Position numbers and translations under genes: made by a program. A stretch of DNA of 64,000 nucleotides, taken from positions 62,001 to 126,000 of the forward strand of contig NZ_ANBM01000002.1 of assembly GCF_002100115.1 (NCBI RefSeq), written 5' to 3'. Below are positions 17,787 to 26,397 of this stretch, piece by piece (the first letter of the stretch is position 1; every line of letters begins with the position of its first letter). The stretch comes from Anaerovibrio sp. JC8 (GTDB lineage Bacteria > Bacillota > Negativicutes > Selenomonadales > Selenomonadaceae). Under the pieces are notes generated by a model that saw only the letters and a list, made by a program, of their open reading frames with translations, did not search any database and was not told the DNA's origin.

Positions 17787-19142
17787 TTAATTTTTTGCCA
17801 ATTTATCCTGAAATTTGCTTACATCCAAGTCCACCATGATACCCATGGCACGGTCCAGGGCAGCCTTGCTGGAATTGTACTGATAGAGGGTGTTGTAATA
17901 TTTGCTTTGGGCAGCCACCAGCTTCTCCTCTGCATCCATTACATCCAAATTGGTACCCACGCCGGCAGAATAGCGGACCTGGGCAATCTTGTAATCATCC
18001 CGCGCCTTTTCCACAGCCACCTTGGCGGTGTCGATACTCTTTTCTGCGGAAGTAAGGTTGAGATAAGCAGTCCGTACCTCAAGATCACCGGTATCACGGG
18101 CCTCCAGAGCAGCCTCCTTGGCCTTTTCGATGGCAGCCTTTGCCTGCTTGACCTTTGCCTGGGTTACATTGTTGTCAAAAATATCCCAGCTGATACCAAT
18201 GCCGGCATACCAAGTATTTTGGGAAGAAAAAGCCTCTGCCGGACCGTCATCCTCGCTAAATGGTGTCTCACCGGTAATTGTCTTGGAAACAGTGGCATTA
18301 ACCTTTGGCAAATTACCGGAGGCAGCCACATCCCGCTGAGCTTCGGCAATCTTCACCTTGTACTCAGCAGCCAAAATATCAGGCCGGTTCTGCTGAGCGT
18401 ACTCAGAACACTGTTCCAAAGAAATTTCATAAGGCACATATCCCAGCTCATCCTTAAGATTCAGTTCCGTACCGCTGGAAAGTCCCACCACATTGTTTAG
18501 TGTGGCAATAGCCACATCATAATTGTTCTGGGCAGAAAGAAGTGACAGTTGGGCATTGGAAAGCTGAACCTGAGAAGCCAGCACGTCCGACTTGGCCACA
18601 GTTCCGGCATCAAACTGGGCATTTACATTTTTGAGATGCTCTGTCAAATTCTTTACAGCATCTTGATTTACCTTTATCTGATTGCGGCAGTTAAGGGCAT
18701 TATAATAAGCCGACTGGGTTTTGGCCTTAATATTCTGTTTTGTGGCCTCTACACTCAGCTCACTGGCATCCAGGGACAAATCTGCCGCTTTGATGGAGCC
18801 CTCCAACTGACCGCCGGAATAAATCGGCATACTGACAGCCACTGTATTGGAATACAAGGCGTTCACATGAATCTTGTCATAGCCCCTGCCCCCAACACGC
18901 TGGGCTGCACTGGTCCAGTTAAGCTTGGGACCATGCTGCCGACGGGCTGCATGACGGGCCCACAGGGCAGCATCATAGTCATCAATGGAGCTTTTGACAG
19001 TATGATTGTTTTCCATTGCCATTTTAATACAATCATCAATATTTACATCCATGGTTTCAGCAAAAGCAATACCGGCCACAGACATGGTCATAATACCGCC
19101 GACCACCATGGCAGTTAATTTATTAAATCTATTATTTTTCAT
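17787..19142 (-). CDS. tolC: TolC family outer membrane efflux protein
   Basis: Outer-membrane and periplasmic tunnel protein for type I export or efflux. The 451-residue protein has a signal peptide (cleaved near GIAFAETMDV). Two repeated coiled-coil/strand units follow; each contains an 'A...Y...' helix pattern, seen in AKTQSAYYNALN and EVRTAYLNLTSAEKS, and ends in VGTNLDVMDAEEKLVAAQ. Length is standard. No inner-membrane pump genes are adjacent; it lies between mlaD and tamB, an order known from other Negativicutes such as Veillonella. Confidence 0.92.
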   Translation of the reverse strand: MKNNRFNKLTAMVVGGIMTMSVAGIAFAETMDVNIDDCIKMAMENNHTVKSSIDDYDAALWARHAARRQHGPKLNWTSAAQRVGGRGYDKIHVNALYSNTVAVSMPIYSGGQLEGSIKAADLSLDASELSVEATKQNIKAKTQSAYYNALNCRNQIKVNQDAVKNLTEHLKNVNAQFDAGTVAKSDVLASQVQLSNAQLSLLSAQNNYDVAIATLNNVVGLSSGTELNLKDELGYVPYEISLEQCSEYAQQNRPDILAAEYKVKIAEAQRDVAASGNLPKVNATVSKTITGETPFSEDDGPAEAFSSQNTWYAGIGISWDIFDNNVTQAKVKQAKAAIEKAKEAALEARDTGDLEVRTAYLNLTSAEKSIDTAKVAVEKARDDYKIAQVRYSAGVGTNLDVMDAEEKLVAAQSKYYNTLYQYNSSKAALDRAMGIMVDLDVSKFQDKLAKN

Positions 19143-19218
19143 TAATACATACCTCCACTAGGGTAATATTACTACCAATTGTTGAAAAAAACATGAGAAT
19201 CAGATTAAAAATCCTTAC

Positions 19219-20496
19219 TTAAAAGCTTCTCCGTATGCCAAAATAGGTTGCCCTGGTACGGCTACGGTTAATGTCATTTACCTGGGTGAAAAGATATGTA
19301 TCCGGTGCCACCTCAAACTGCAGCCGGGAGCGAAGCTTAAAATCATTTGGGTCGTAAGCATCCACAGACAGCTGTACCTTGTTTCCCCCGAAAAGGTCTA
19401 TGCCAAGGCCCGCCTTGCTGTCAATAATTCCACCATGGGCTCCAAACATGCCGGAGCGGGTACCCCCCTGGAGATTAAAGTAATTCTCCCGGCCAATATC
19501 GGAGACACCAATCTTGCCGTAGCTGTTGCCACTATAAAGCCCCAAATCAAGATTGCTGGACCAGTCATGCTTATTGCCACTGTACATGGTCTCCAGACCA
19601 CCACCAACCTTGATGCTGGAAATCTTGGACATCATATTGTCCGCCCTTTCCGTGAGATTTCTGGTATTGTGAATAGTTGTCTTCAAATCGTCTGCCACCT
19701 GAGGATCAGTTACCACACCCTCCAGGGATTTGGCCATATTATTGAGCCGCACACTGGCCTCAGACAGATTATTCACTGCCACCTTCAGATTTTCCGCAGT
19801 GGCGCCGTCACCACTGAAGGTATTTACCATGGCCTCCACACTGTTGGCACTTCTGGTGAGGCTGGCTGTCATAAGATTGAGGTTACGGGCCATATTGCGG
19901 ATATCATCCTGGGAGCTTACCGCCACATTGGCCAAGGTTGCCGTCATAACATTCATGTTTTCCGTAACCTGGCGCATATTCATGGAAATATCCTTTAAAG
20001 CTGTCTTGGTCTCATTATCGCCAATAATATCATTCAAATTGGCCAGAAGCTCATGAACCTGGTCCAGAGCCGCACTGACACCCTCCATTACGTTATCAAT
20101 GCCTGTTTCACCCTGCCCCTCCACATAATCATCGGGCTGGTAGCAGTCTGACAGGTCACTGTCCTGGGCTGGCTGAATATTGACAAACTTTGCCCCCATT
20201 ACACCGTTTGAAGTAATGGTAAAGGCAGATTTTCTAGGTATCTTAACCTCATCCTTGATCTTTACCTTCACCAGAACCCCGGGGCCATTGGGGCTGATTG
20301 CTTCCACGCTGCCCACAGTAACGCCGGCATAAGCCACCGCATTTCCCGGAGTCAGACCTATGGCCTGCCCAAAATTCACATAAAGATTATAGCTTTTGTC
20401 CCCACCAAAACTGAAGTTTGTGAGAAATACAAATACTGCCATTACCAGGGCCAAGCCCCCTACCGTAAAGGCACCAACCTTAACCTCTGTATTCAC
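19219..20496 (-). CDS. mlaD: MlaD-type MCE protein with C-terminal barrel-like domain
   Basis: Lipid-binding MCE subunit of the Mla phospholipid transporter. The 425 residues comprise a transmembrane anchor (about 8-30), an MCE domain (about 37-112) with the GVTVGSVEAI segment, a long helical stretch (about 133-296) and a strand-rich domain (297-425) ending in phenylalanine (ATYFGIRRSF). E. coli MlaD has only about 183 residues. In Veillonella parvula an equivalent fused MlaD is reported to span the periplasm with its own barrel. The start is GTG, two bases after the mlaF stop. Confidence 0.9.
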   Translation of the reverse strand: MNTEVKVGAFTVGGLALVMAVFVFLTNFSFGGDKSYNLYVNFGQAIGLTPGNAVAYAGVTVGSVEAISPNGPGVLVKVKIKDEVKIPRKSAFTITSNGVMGAKFVNIQPAQDSDLSDCYQPDDYVEGQGETGIDNVMEGVSAALDQVHELLANLNDIIGDNETKTALKDISMNMRQVTENMNVMTATLANVAVSSQDDIRNMARNLNLMTASLTRSANSVEAMVNTFSGDGATAENLKVAVNNLSEASVRLNNMAKSLEGVVTDPQVADDLKTTIHNTRNLTERADNMMSKISSIKVGGGLETMYSGNKHDWSSNLDLGLYSGNSYGKIGVSDIGRENYFNLQGGTRSGMFGAHGGIIDSKAGLGIDLFGGNKVQLSVDAYDPNDFKLRSRLQFEVAPDTYLFTQVNDINRSRTRATYFGIRRSF

Positions 20497-20498
20497 CC

Positions 20499-21239
20499 CT
20501 ATGCCTCCTTGCCAATATACAGGCCCCTTAGGAAGGCCCTTACCCGCGGATCCTCTATCCTGCGGAATTTATCTACTGCATCAACTGCTATGAGCCTTCC
20601 CTCATATATCATGGCTATTCTGTCTGCAATGTGAATTGCACTGTCCATGTCGTGAGTTACCACCACCGAGGTTACCCCCAGCTTTTTCTGTGTGGAAATA
20701 ATCAGCTCATCTATTTTGTCCGTCATAATCGGATCAAGACCAGAGCTGGGCTCGTCATAAAATATAATCTCCGGCCCAAAGGCAATGGCCCTGGCCAGGC
20801 TTACACGCTTTTTCATACCGCCGGAAAGCTCCCCGGGCATCATGTCCTCGGTCCCCGGCAGCCCCACTACCTCCAGCTTTTCCCGGACGATTTCTGCTAT
20901 TTTTTCATCGCTGTAGTCCGTGTGCTCCCTAAGACCAAAAGCTACATTGTCTCCTACGGTCATGGAGTCAAACAGGGCGGAATACTGGAAAACCATACCC
21001 ATGTGCAGGCGGATTTTATCCAGCTCCTTTTCCGACATATGGGCAATATCCTTGTCCCCCAGCCATATTTTTCCCGCAGTGGGACGGCTAAGCCCTATCA
21101 TCAGCCTCAGCAGGGTGCTCTTTCCGGAGCCCGAGCCACCAATGATGGCCAGGGTCTCCCCGTCCTTTATTTCCAGATTTATGTTGTCCAATACCTTTTT
21201 ATCCCCAAAGGACATGGATACATTCTCAATTTTAATCAT
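20499..21239 (-). CDS. mlaF: phospholipid ABC transporter ATP-binding protein MlaF
   Basis: Cytoplasmic ATPase of the Mla lipid transporter. The 246-residue protein has Walker A GGSGSGKST (34-42), a Q-loop in VFQYSALFDSMTVGDNV, signature LSGGMKKR, Walker B IIFYDEPSSGLDP and H-loop VVTHDMDS. The segment FQYSALFDSMTV is characteristic of the MlaF/Mkl subfamily. It lies between mlaE and mlaD with minimal spacing, so the three form one unit. No mlaA, mlaB or mlaC gene is seen nearby. Confidence 0.94.
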   Translation of the reverse strand: MIKIENVSMSFGDKKVLDNINLEIKDGETLAIIGGSGSGKSTLLRLMIGLSRPTAGKIWLGDKDIAHMSEKELDKIRLHMGMVFQYSALFDSMTVGDNVAFGLREHTDYSDEKIAEIVREKLEVVGLPGTEDMMPGELSGGMKKRVSLARAIAFGPEIIFYDEPSSGLDPIMTDKIDELIISTQKKLGVTSVVVTHDMDSAIHIADRIAMIYEGRLIAVDAVDKFRRIEDPRVRAFLRGLYIGKEA

Positions 21240-21257
21240 AAACCGTCTCCAACACCA

Positions 21258-22028
21258 TCAATACAGTACCATAGACAGCAATACATTCAACATAAAAATA
21301 ACTATAATGGCACTTACTACGGAACGGGTGGTAGCCTTGCCAACGCCCTCGGCCCCCTCCGGAGCCTTCATGCCGTAATAGCAGCCCAATACCGCTATAA
21401 CCACTCCGAATACCACTGCCTTCACCAGGCCCCCGGTCATGTCGTTCAACACCGCATATTCCGGAATGGAGTTCACATATACATGGGAGGAAATGCCAGC
21501 ATACATCTTGGCTACACACCAGCCTCCAAAAACGCCGATTACATCGCCGTAAACCGTCAGCAGGGGAACCATAATCATGCAGGCCAGCATCCGAGGTACC
21601 ACAAGATAGCCCAAAGGATTTGTGCCCATAACCCGCAGGGCATCAATCTGCTCCGTCACCTTCATGGTACTGATTTCCGCCGTCATGGCAGAGCCTACGC
21701 GGCCGGCGGCCACAACTCCCACCAGTACAGGCCCCAGCTCACGGCCAATGGCAATGGCAATAATACCGCCAACGGTGGATTCTGCCCCCATCTTGACGAA
21801 CTCATTGGCCACCTGAAGGGTCATAACCATTCCCGTAAACATCATGGTCAGGGATACAATAGGCAGGGTATCCACTCCCAGATGGGACATCTGGCGGATT
21901 ACATGCCCGGGCCGAATCTTCACCGGCATCTGCTTTACCGCGCCGATAAACAGCAGCATTACATCGCCGATAAAATATAACAGCTCCAAAACTGAAGCAC
22001 CGATTATCTCCAGAAACCTAACAAACAT
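21258..22028 (-). CDS. mlaE: phospholipid ABC transporter permease MlaE
   Basis: Integral membrane permease of the Mla system. The 256-residue protein has five to six hydrophobic segments and family motifs such as SLTMMFTGMVMTLQ, GRELGPVLVGVVAAGRVGSAMTAE (quoted here in two parts: GRELGPVLVG and VGSAMTAE) and the MKVTEQIDALRVMGTNP coupling segment. It is the first gene of mlaEFD and starts with ATG at 2 bases from a TTTATTATT leader. A terminator-like repeat lies just upstream, closing the preceding gene. Confidence 0.94.
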   Translation of the reverse strand: MFVRFLEIIGASVLELLYFIGDVMLLFIGAVKQMPVKIRPGHVIRQMSHLGVDTLPIVSLTMMFTGMVMTLQVANEFVKMGAESTVGGIIAIAIGRELGPVLVGVVAAGRVGSAMTAEISTMKVTEQIDALRVMGTNPLGYLVVPRMLACMIMVPLLTVYGDVIGVFGGWCVAKMYAGISSHVYVNSIPEYAVLNDMTGGLVKAVVFGVVIAVLGCYYGMKAPEGAEGVGKATTRSVVSAIIVIFMLNVLLSMVLY

Positions 22029-22065
22029 AATTTATTATTAAGCCTCCATAAAACATAAAAATAAA

Positions 22066-22117
22066 TATGGCAGGTACAGTTTCCTTTCACTTGTTCAAGT
22101 CAACTTTCCCTGCCATA
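22066..22117 (-). terminator. repeat-derived hairpin after the S55 peptidase gene (copy A)
   Basis: Outer arms TATGGCAGG and its near complement enclose a smaller ACTTG/CAAGT hairpin, and TTTATTTTTATG follows on the minus strand. The same sequence, with an extra internal segment, recurs after the neighbouring gene at 24235-24334. It acts plausibly as the terminator before mlaE. Confidence 0.7.
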
Positions 22118-22123
22118 ATATTA

Positions 22124-24178
22124 TCAGTTTTTCTCCTTTTTTTCCACGATTTTTAAAGTTGTATGTATTACATTCTCTATAACGTAGTCTGTAGGGGTGC
22201 TCTGTACTGCCTCTACCGGCTTTCCATTGTCTGCCGCGGCCTTTTTGCCCTTTTCTGCCAGCTTCTTGGAGAGCTTGATGGCCTCCTTGACAGCAGCCTT
22301 CTGCTGTTCATCAGTCAAGATAGGTGCCGCTGCCGGCTCCACCACAATATCATTGTTTTTGGCAGTCTTCAGCATTTCCTTGATTTTGGTCTCGGTCTTA
22401 ACATTCTGGTCCTCCTCCAGGGATTCATCACCAGCCTGCTGAGCCAACAAAAGCTTGGCCACATTTATAAGGCCGCCACCATGAAGGTCAAGATTCAGTG
22501 TCCCCGGAAGCTGGGTCTTTGGAATAGTATAAGGAACATCCACTGTTATCTTTTCCTGACGATAAGGCTTCAGGGTAGTCTTAAAGGTTACAGTATCACC
22601 GGCACATGCCTCTGTCTTATCAGGGGTAGCTGACAAAATAGAAGCCGTCATGCGCTGTTCACCAATGAATACATTCACCTTGACATCATAGATGTTAGCC
22701 TCCCGCTCTTTGTTGTTGCATATGGTGTTCATTATCTCATTAAGCTCGGCCACCGCCTGCTTGCCCACGTCATTGGCGTTGTAGAACATGTTGGTACGCT
22801 CAATTTTCCCATTTTCTCCCATATCGGTACGAATGGTAAAATTCACCTTGGCCGTACCATTCATGCCCCGGTCTATCGTCCTGTACATGGAATCATAAAC
22901 CATGGCCGTTGTCAAAAGAGGTACCACTTCCTCATCATAAGCCACCAGAGAGTGATAGGTCTGGGAATTGGAAAGATCAATGTCATTAACGGAAAGAATC
23001 ACTGGTATATTCTGGGGATATTCCCCCAGGATGCCGGCCACACCATCAATGCGGTCCTGATTAACCCGGCCAATTATGGAGGTCATATGACCGATTTTCA
23101 TACCATCCAACGGGCCATGGGCCGTTGAAAAAACATCCGCACCAGTCATAAAGTAATTTACATTGCCCCGGTTGGTATGGCCATGTCCAAAGGCCAGTAC
23201 CCTTCTGCCATCCACGGCTGTTACTGTACCCATGGCACCCATGTAGTAGTCTCCCACCACTTCTGCCACACCTACAGCTCCTCCAGGCTCCAGTGATGCG
23301 TTGTAATCAATGGTAGCCGGACCTGCATTGGAATTCCAGTTGGCCACATCCCGCAGCTTTATGCCGGGAATCTTGTCCGAAAGGAAGTCCACACCCTTAT
23401 CCGTAAAGCCGGAAACCATTTTCCAGGCCTTTTCCTTGTCCTGAATATCGTTTTTCTCAGGAGCCTCCACCTTCTCCTCAGGCTCTGACTCCTTCTTTTT
23501 ATTTTCCAGCTCCTCCTTGGTCACATAATCCTTATCGGCTATGCTGTCCTCAGATGCTTTTTCACCGCTGACATTTTCCTTTGTTGCTGCGTCCTTGCTG
23601 TCAGCCTCTTCCTTGGTTGTTTTATCGTTCTCATCCTTGGTTGCTTTTTCTTCCTTGGCCTTGGCTTCTTCCTCTGCTTTCTTGGCTGCCTCCTCACGGA
23701 TTTTCTTCAAATCCACCTGTGGCAGCTCCGACTTATTCTTTGTATCCGGCAGCTCCCATAATTTAAGCATATATTCAATTGGAGTTACCATAACCCGCTT
23801 ATCAAGATACACATTGCTGAAGGAAGCAGAGGCGGCTCCGATAAGCTTGCCATCCACATAAATGGGAGAACCGCTCATACCGGAAACAATACCACCTGTG
23901 GTTTTGATCATATCTCCGGACAAATCCACCAGAATCCGCGGTGAGGCCAGCTTGCTGCTGCTGCCATTTACACCAACTACTGACACATCAAAGGAACGGA
24001 TTTCCCCGCTCTGATCGATGATGGTATACCCCTTGCCAGTCATGCCCGGTGTCACCTCAGTGAGAGGCATAATCTCCGGCATGGCAAAGCAGACGGAGCT
24101 TACAGACACGCTAAGGGCAATGCAAGTAGCTAATGTATTTCTTTTCAATCTATGTAAAAATCTGTTTATTTTAATCAC
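22124..24178 (-). CDS. exported SpoIVB-type (S55) serine peptidase domain protein
   Basis: A 684-residue protein with a signal peptide (cleavage near VCFAMPE). The block TTGGIVSGMSGSPIYVDGKL holds the S55 serine near residue 102-104. A highly charged insert rich in K and E follows (about 155-250). A second block, VLAFGHGHTNRGNVNYF, holds the candidate catalytic histidine (about 332). In SpoIVB the histidine block comes before the serine block, so the order here is permuted. It lacks a visible PDZ domain. The start is uncertain: GTG at 24178 overlaps its own ribosome-site-like GAGGTG. Substrate unknown. Confidence 0.78.
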   Translation of the reverse strand: MIKINRFLHRLKRNTLATCIALSVSVSSVCFAMPEIMPLTEVTPGMTGKGYTIIDQSGEIRSFDVSVVGVNGSSSKLASPRILVDLSGDMIKTTGGIVSGMSGSPIYVDGKLIGAASASFSNVYLDKRVMVTPIEYMLKLWELPDTKNKSELPQVDLKKIREEAAKKAEEEAKAKEEKATKDENDKTTKEEADSKDAATKENVSGEKASEDSIADKDYVTKEELENKKKESEPEEKVEAPEKNDIQDKEKAWKMVSGFTDKGVDFLSDKIPGIKLRDVANWNSNAGPATIDYNASLEPGGAVGVAEVVGDYYMGAMGTVTAVDGRRVLAFGHGHTNRGNVNYFMTGADVFSTAHGPLDGMKIGHMTSIIGRVNQDRIDGVAGILGEYPQNIPVILSVNDIDLSNSQTYHSLVAYDEEVVPLLTTAMVYDSMYRTIDRGMNGTAKVNFTIRTDMGENGKIERTNMFYNANDVGKQAVAELNEIMNTICNNKEREANIYDVKVNVFIGEQRMTASILSATPDKTEACAGDTVTFKTTLKPYRQEKITVDVPYTIPKTQLPGTLNLDLHGGGLINVAKLLLAQQAGDESLEEDQNVKTETKIKEMLKTAKNNDIVVEPAAAPILTDEQQKAAVKEAIKLSKKLAEKGKKAAADNGKPVEAVQSTPTDYVIENVIHTTLKIVEKKEKN

Positions 24179-24234
24179 CTCACAGAAACAATTATAACTT
24201 ATCTATCTGAAAAACGACAGTAACAATTTAAAAC

Positions 24235-24334
24235 GGCAGTAACAGTTTTCTTTCACTCAGCTGTGGCACTAAAAATATTATTTTCTGACGCACCACAGCT
24301 TAATGTTCAAGTTAACTGCCCCTGCCATTATATT
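24235..24334. repeat. second copy of the intergenic repeat (copy B)
   Basis: This copy shares the ends of copy A (22066-22123): a GGCAG-N-AACAGTTT-CTTTCACT start and a TGTTCAAGTTAACT to CCTGCCAT-ATATTA end. It differs by about 45 extra internal bases, which themselves form an AGCTGTGG/CCACAGCT hairpin. Both copies lie immediately after the stop codon of a minus-strand gene for an exported enzyme. Confidence 0.65.
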
Positions 24335-25826
24335 AGTTCTTTCGCATTACAAGCATAGCATTACCTATACGACGTTCTACTCCTTCAGAAGGAGAATTCA
24401 CAATGCGATTGTTCAGTATCATTTCTGAAGAGCCGCCACCATCCAGGTTAAATCCCTTCACAGCACCATATTTGACCAGTAACTGGCCCATTTCTGTAAG
24501 GGATGCACCGATACTATGGCTCTGGCGTCCATCCACCACCATCAGCAGCAGATGGCCGTTATCCTTCAGCCCCACTGCTGTTCTTGGGGCACGGCCTGCA
24601 GCCACATCATTGCCAAACTGCTCCGCAGAGGAAGCCACACTGACACGGCCATTGGCCACCAGCTGAGGGCCTGCACCATAAAAGTCAGGAGCATCTCCCA
24701 CCTCAGGGCCGAAGCCTTCCTCCACGGTCAATTTGTCACCAATTTTAATACCGGCAAAATATGCCTGGGACTGGCCATGAACAGATACCACCACTCCATT
24801 GGCTGGAATGACGCTGTTACCCTTGTTAATTGCCTGCACCCTGCCGTTAACAATTACATACTCCGTACCAAACTCATTGGTACCGGTGGAATATCCATAA
24901 AGGGAGTTATACATAATAATAGCATCAGTACCCCGTGGGCAGTTTACACCCCAGAAGGAAATACTGCGGCCATTGACATTCACGCCACCGGAGTAGCTTC
25001 CCCGACCAATATCATAGGAACCGTCCTTGCGCTTAATCAGCCCGGTGCGGTTCTGGGTTCCGATTCCTGCGGTCTTGCCGTTAATGCGGATATCACCAAT
25101 GAGGAAATCACCGCTCCAATCGAAGTAACCGCCATTTACCCCGGCCACAGCCCCATTGCTGCTGGCAATAGTAGACAGCTTTCGAAGTCCTGAGGACACC
25201 TTTCCGGCTCCCAAGGCCATGGTCACATCAAACTTGGATGGGTCAATATCAAGCATATATGCCGTCAGCATGCCCCTGCCGTCCACCCGGACATACTTGC
25301 CCGACATGAGACCATCCTCCACCTTATCTAAAGACTCTTCTTCATATTCCTTGTTGATGTCAATAACGATGCGGTTAGGATATTGCAGAGTATACACTTT
25401 ATTGGGCATAGCAGCCTGCATATCCACTATAACCTGCAGAGTATCCCCATATTTTCCCAAAATAAGGTTCTTAACGGCACCTCTTCCAGCCGGAGCTGCT
25501 GCCAAAGGGGTAGAAATACCATCGATAGTAATAACGAGACGTGTGTTGTTGTTCTCATACGCTGTTTTATATTTCTTGGCATTGGTCAAGTCAAGCACAA
25601 CACGGGTGTATTTGGCATTATCCCCCACCCGGATATTGTTCAGCAGGGATTGTCTGCCGTTCTGGACCGCCTGTCCCGGCTTAACCGACTGAGTAGTCTG
25701 TACTCCCGGTCTGTTGTTGTTTTTCTTGGCTGCTCCATAGGCAGAACTGTCTGCAAAGCCTGCCAAATTTAAAGTAAAAGCTGCCGCCAAAAAGGCAGCT
25801 GCAATTTTTTTCCTGTTAAAATTCAT
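24333..25826 (-). CDS. exported AMIN plus phosphodiester glycosidase (NAGPA family) protein
   Basis: Probable cell-envelope enzyme of 497 residues. A signal peptide (first about 32) is followed by an AMIN-like domain (about 45-150; ARVVLDLTNAKK-type strands and YPNRIVIDINKEY). The C-terminal phosphodiester glycosidase domain has VAGVNGGYFDWSGD and FNLDGGGSSEMILN. This family cleaves sugar phosphodiester bonds in animals and is poorly characterised in bacteria. AMIN domains usually bind peptidoglycan or envelope polymers. The start is ATG at 25826 with AGGAG ten bases upstream; the open frame extends upstream but crosses a terminator. Confidence 0.85.
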   Translation of the reverse strand: MNFNRKKIAAAFLAAAFTLNLAGFADSSAYGAAKKNNNRPGVQTTQSVKPGQAVQNGRQSLLNNIRVGDNAKYTRVVLDLTNAKKYKTAYENNNTRLVITIDGISTPLAAAPAGRGAVKNLILGKYGDTLQVIVDMQAAMPNKVYTLQYPNRIVIDINKEYEEESLDKVEDGLMSGKYVRVDGRGMLTAYMLDIDPSKFDVTMALGAGKVSSGLRKLSTIASSNGAVAGVNGGYFDWSGDFLIGDIRINGKTAGIGTQNRTGLIKRKDGSYDIGRGSYSGGVNVNGRSISFWGVNCPRGTDAIIMYNSLYGYSTGTNEFGTEYVIVNGRVQAINKGNSVIPANGVVVSVHGQSQAYFAGIKIGDKLTVEEGFGPEVGDAPDFYGAGPQLVANGRVSVASSAEQFGNDVAAGRAPRTAVGLKDNGHLLLMVVDGRQSHSIGASLTEMGQLLVKYGAVKGFNLDGGGSSEMILNNRIVNSPSEGVERRIGNAMLVMRKN

Positions 25827-25858
25827 AAATAATAAACTCCTATAATGGTATAGCAAGA

Positions 25859-25885
25859 GGGCTATTGCGTTACCTGCAATAGCCC
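25859..25885 (-). terminator. hairpin after the flagellar rod-binding gene
   Basis: A perfect ten-base-pair GC-rich stem with a seven-base loop lies 24 bases after the flgJ-like stop. The following minus-strand sequence, TCTTGCTATACC, is only weakly T-rich. Confidence 0.6.
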
Positions 25886-25908
25886 CCATTAATTCATCTC
25901 CCACTGAA

Positions 25909-26385
25909 TCAAGTCCTGACGACCTTGTCCTTCGGACTCATATTCTCTATCCGCTGAGTCCAATCTGCCCTGGCCTTGTCTTCAAGGGTCAGCTGCTTAT
26001 AAAGCACATCAGCCAATCCCACGCCTCCGGCCTTGGACATCTGATTGACCATTTCAGTATCCCGCATATCCATCAAAATCTTGTCTGCGTTGGATTCTCC
26101 AAAGAGGCTGTCCTCAGGTACGGTATTACGCATTTCCCTGTACATTATGTTAAGGAACATGGCTTCAAAGCCCTGACAGGCCTCCCGCAGCTTCTTGTCA
26201 TAAGCCAGTTGCTCAGGCGTTTTCTCCCCTGTCGGGTCCGTTGCCTTAACCCGTGGTCTTGCCACATATTCACTGGCACGCTTCAACTCATCGGCGAAGC
26301 CCTGAGCCTCCTCCACAGCCCTGGCCCCCTTGTCAGTGGCCTGCTGGGCCATTATCCAGTTGCTGCTTACGTTATCTATATTCAT
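25909..26385 (-). CDS. flgJ: flagellar rod-binding protein FlgJ N-terminal type
   Basis: Assembly scaffold of the flagellar rod. The 158-residue protein has a rod-binding domain at about 65-135: KLREACQGFEAMFLNIMYREMR followed by DKILMDMRDTEMVNQMSKAGGVG (each family-typical). The C-terminal muramidase domain of E. coli FlgJ is absent, so peptidoglycan opening must come from another protein. It is the last gene of the flg operon, 12 bases after flgI. Confidence 0.88.
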   Translation of the reverse strand: MNIDNVSSNWIMAQQATDKGARAVEEAQGFADELKRASEYVARPRVKATDPTGEKTPEQLAYDKKLREACQGFEAMFLNIMYREMRNTVPEDSLFGESNADKILMDMRDTEMVNQMSKAGGVGLADVLYKQLTLEDKARADWTQRIENMSPKDKVVRT

Positions 26386-26397
26386 AACATCACCTGC

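Noticed and set aside
20631-21980. 449-codon open frame on the plus strand
   Set aside because: Antisense to mlaF and mlaE; its composition (many H, Q, Y) is that of a shadow of the coding strand.
22124-24178. Sporulation protein SpoIVB
   Set aside because: The S55 blocks are in the other order, there is no PDZ domain and no spoIIA, spo0A or other sporulation gene is nearby; the sequence fits a broader S55-like family.
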